DNA from: Thiotrichales bacterium
GTDB lineage: Bacteria; Pseudomonadota; Gammaproteobacteria; Beggiatoales; Beggiatoaceae
Assembly: GCA_016744475.1 (NCBI GenBank)
Contig: JADGEH010000004.1
Location: forward strand, 26,585 to 90,584
Direction of reading: 5' to 3'
DNA: 64,000 nucleotides
Shown piece after piece: positions 63,986 to 64,000 of this stretch. The position numbers and the translations under genes are program-made. How positions within the stretch are numbered: position 1 is the first letter of the stretch; every line of letters begins with the position of its first letter. The notes beneath the pieces were generated by a model that was not told the origin of the DNA, searched no databases, and saw only the letters and a program-made list of their open reading frames with translations.

Positions 63986-64000
63986 TGGTGCCCCGACACG
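63986..64000 (-). tRNA. Partial tRNA gene, 3' end only (isotype unknown)
   Basis: The minus strand reads CGTG-TCGGGGC-A-CCA, matching the end of a T stem, a seven-base acceptor strand, discriminator A and encoded CCA. The rest lies beyond the window. A tRNA-Leu type with 5' GCCCCGA is possible, but the anticodon is not visible. Confidence 0.5.

Noticed and set aside
1..64000. CRISPR array
   Set aside because: No set of regularly spaced direct repeats was found; all repeats are inverted, dispersed elements.

Overview
The window is about 64 kb of gammaproteobacterial chromosome, moderately AT-leaning by eye. Conserved gene neighbourhoods point to the class: cmk-rpsA-ihfB followed by lapA-lapB, zapA-6S RNA-5-formyl-THF ligase, rnfE-nth, and yciB/yciI/bolA/ppiC. 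RpoH, DksA, CmoB, RecB, MlaA and TruD fit as well. The many long hybrid kinases, the multihaem cytochrome and the small palindromic elements would suit a Beggiatoa/Thiothrix-like sulfur oxidiser, but that is inference; no gene in the window settles the genus.

Layout. 1-9 kb: end of a leucine-rich-repeat gene, an ArsS-like radical SAM enzyme, a TonB receptor, and a leftward series of cell-envelope, alarmone and glucan genes (yciB, MESH1-like hydrolase, yciI, bolA, ppiC, DUF4912, GH57 branching enzyme). 9-15 kb: rpoH under a sigma-70 promoter with a perfect CIRCE operator, a DUF1015 gene, a repeat-rich gap with a 275-bp inverted repeat, and a P-loop ATPase overlapping cmoB. 15-20 kb: two histidine kinases. 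20-26 kb: surface-polysaccharide genes. 26-31.5 kb: a tightly coupled signalling operon, YfiR - CHASE8 hybrid kinase with two receivers and three HPt domains - receiver/nucleotidyl cyclase - GT-C-like membrane protein. The kinase ends in an A10 run; a -1 slip there would fuse kinase and cyclase into one protein. 32-43 kb: argH, a second TonB receptor, nth/rnfE, an M14 hydrolase, fau, 6S RNA, zapA, mlaA, dksA. 43-47 kb: a membrane-anchored Hsp70-like protein with a membrane partner, an RCK-like protein, and ppa. 47-60 kb: ygfX, yheU, recB, lapB, lapA, ihfB, rpsA, cmk and an FHA-decahaem cytochrome fusion. 60-64 kb: exbB, exbD, truD, and an integron-type integrase whose N-terminal extension is a separate frame. 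A tRNA 3' end lies at the right edge.

Small non-autonomous palindromic elements are scattered through the intergenic gaps. Family 1 (ends TAGACTTGTTGC) has five copies and family 2 (ends AAGAGCCTATACGAA) has three; they share one core but have different ends. One family 2 copy supplies the stop codons of both flanking genes, and another carries a nested insertion. A third family (ends GGCTCTGTTGACATTTGG) has one complete copy and one possible remnant.

The likeliest undescribed system is the YfiR/CHASE8-kinase/cyclase operon, in which a periplasmic regulator known from c-di-GMP control appears wired into a multistep phosphorelay and a nucleotidyl cyclase. The FHA-decahaem cytochrome and the membrane Hsp70 pair are the next most unusual items.
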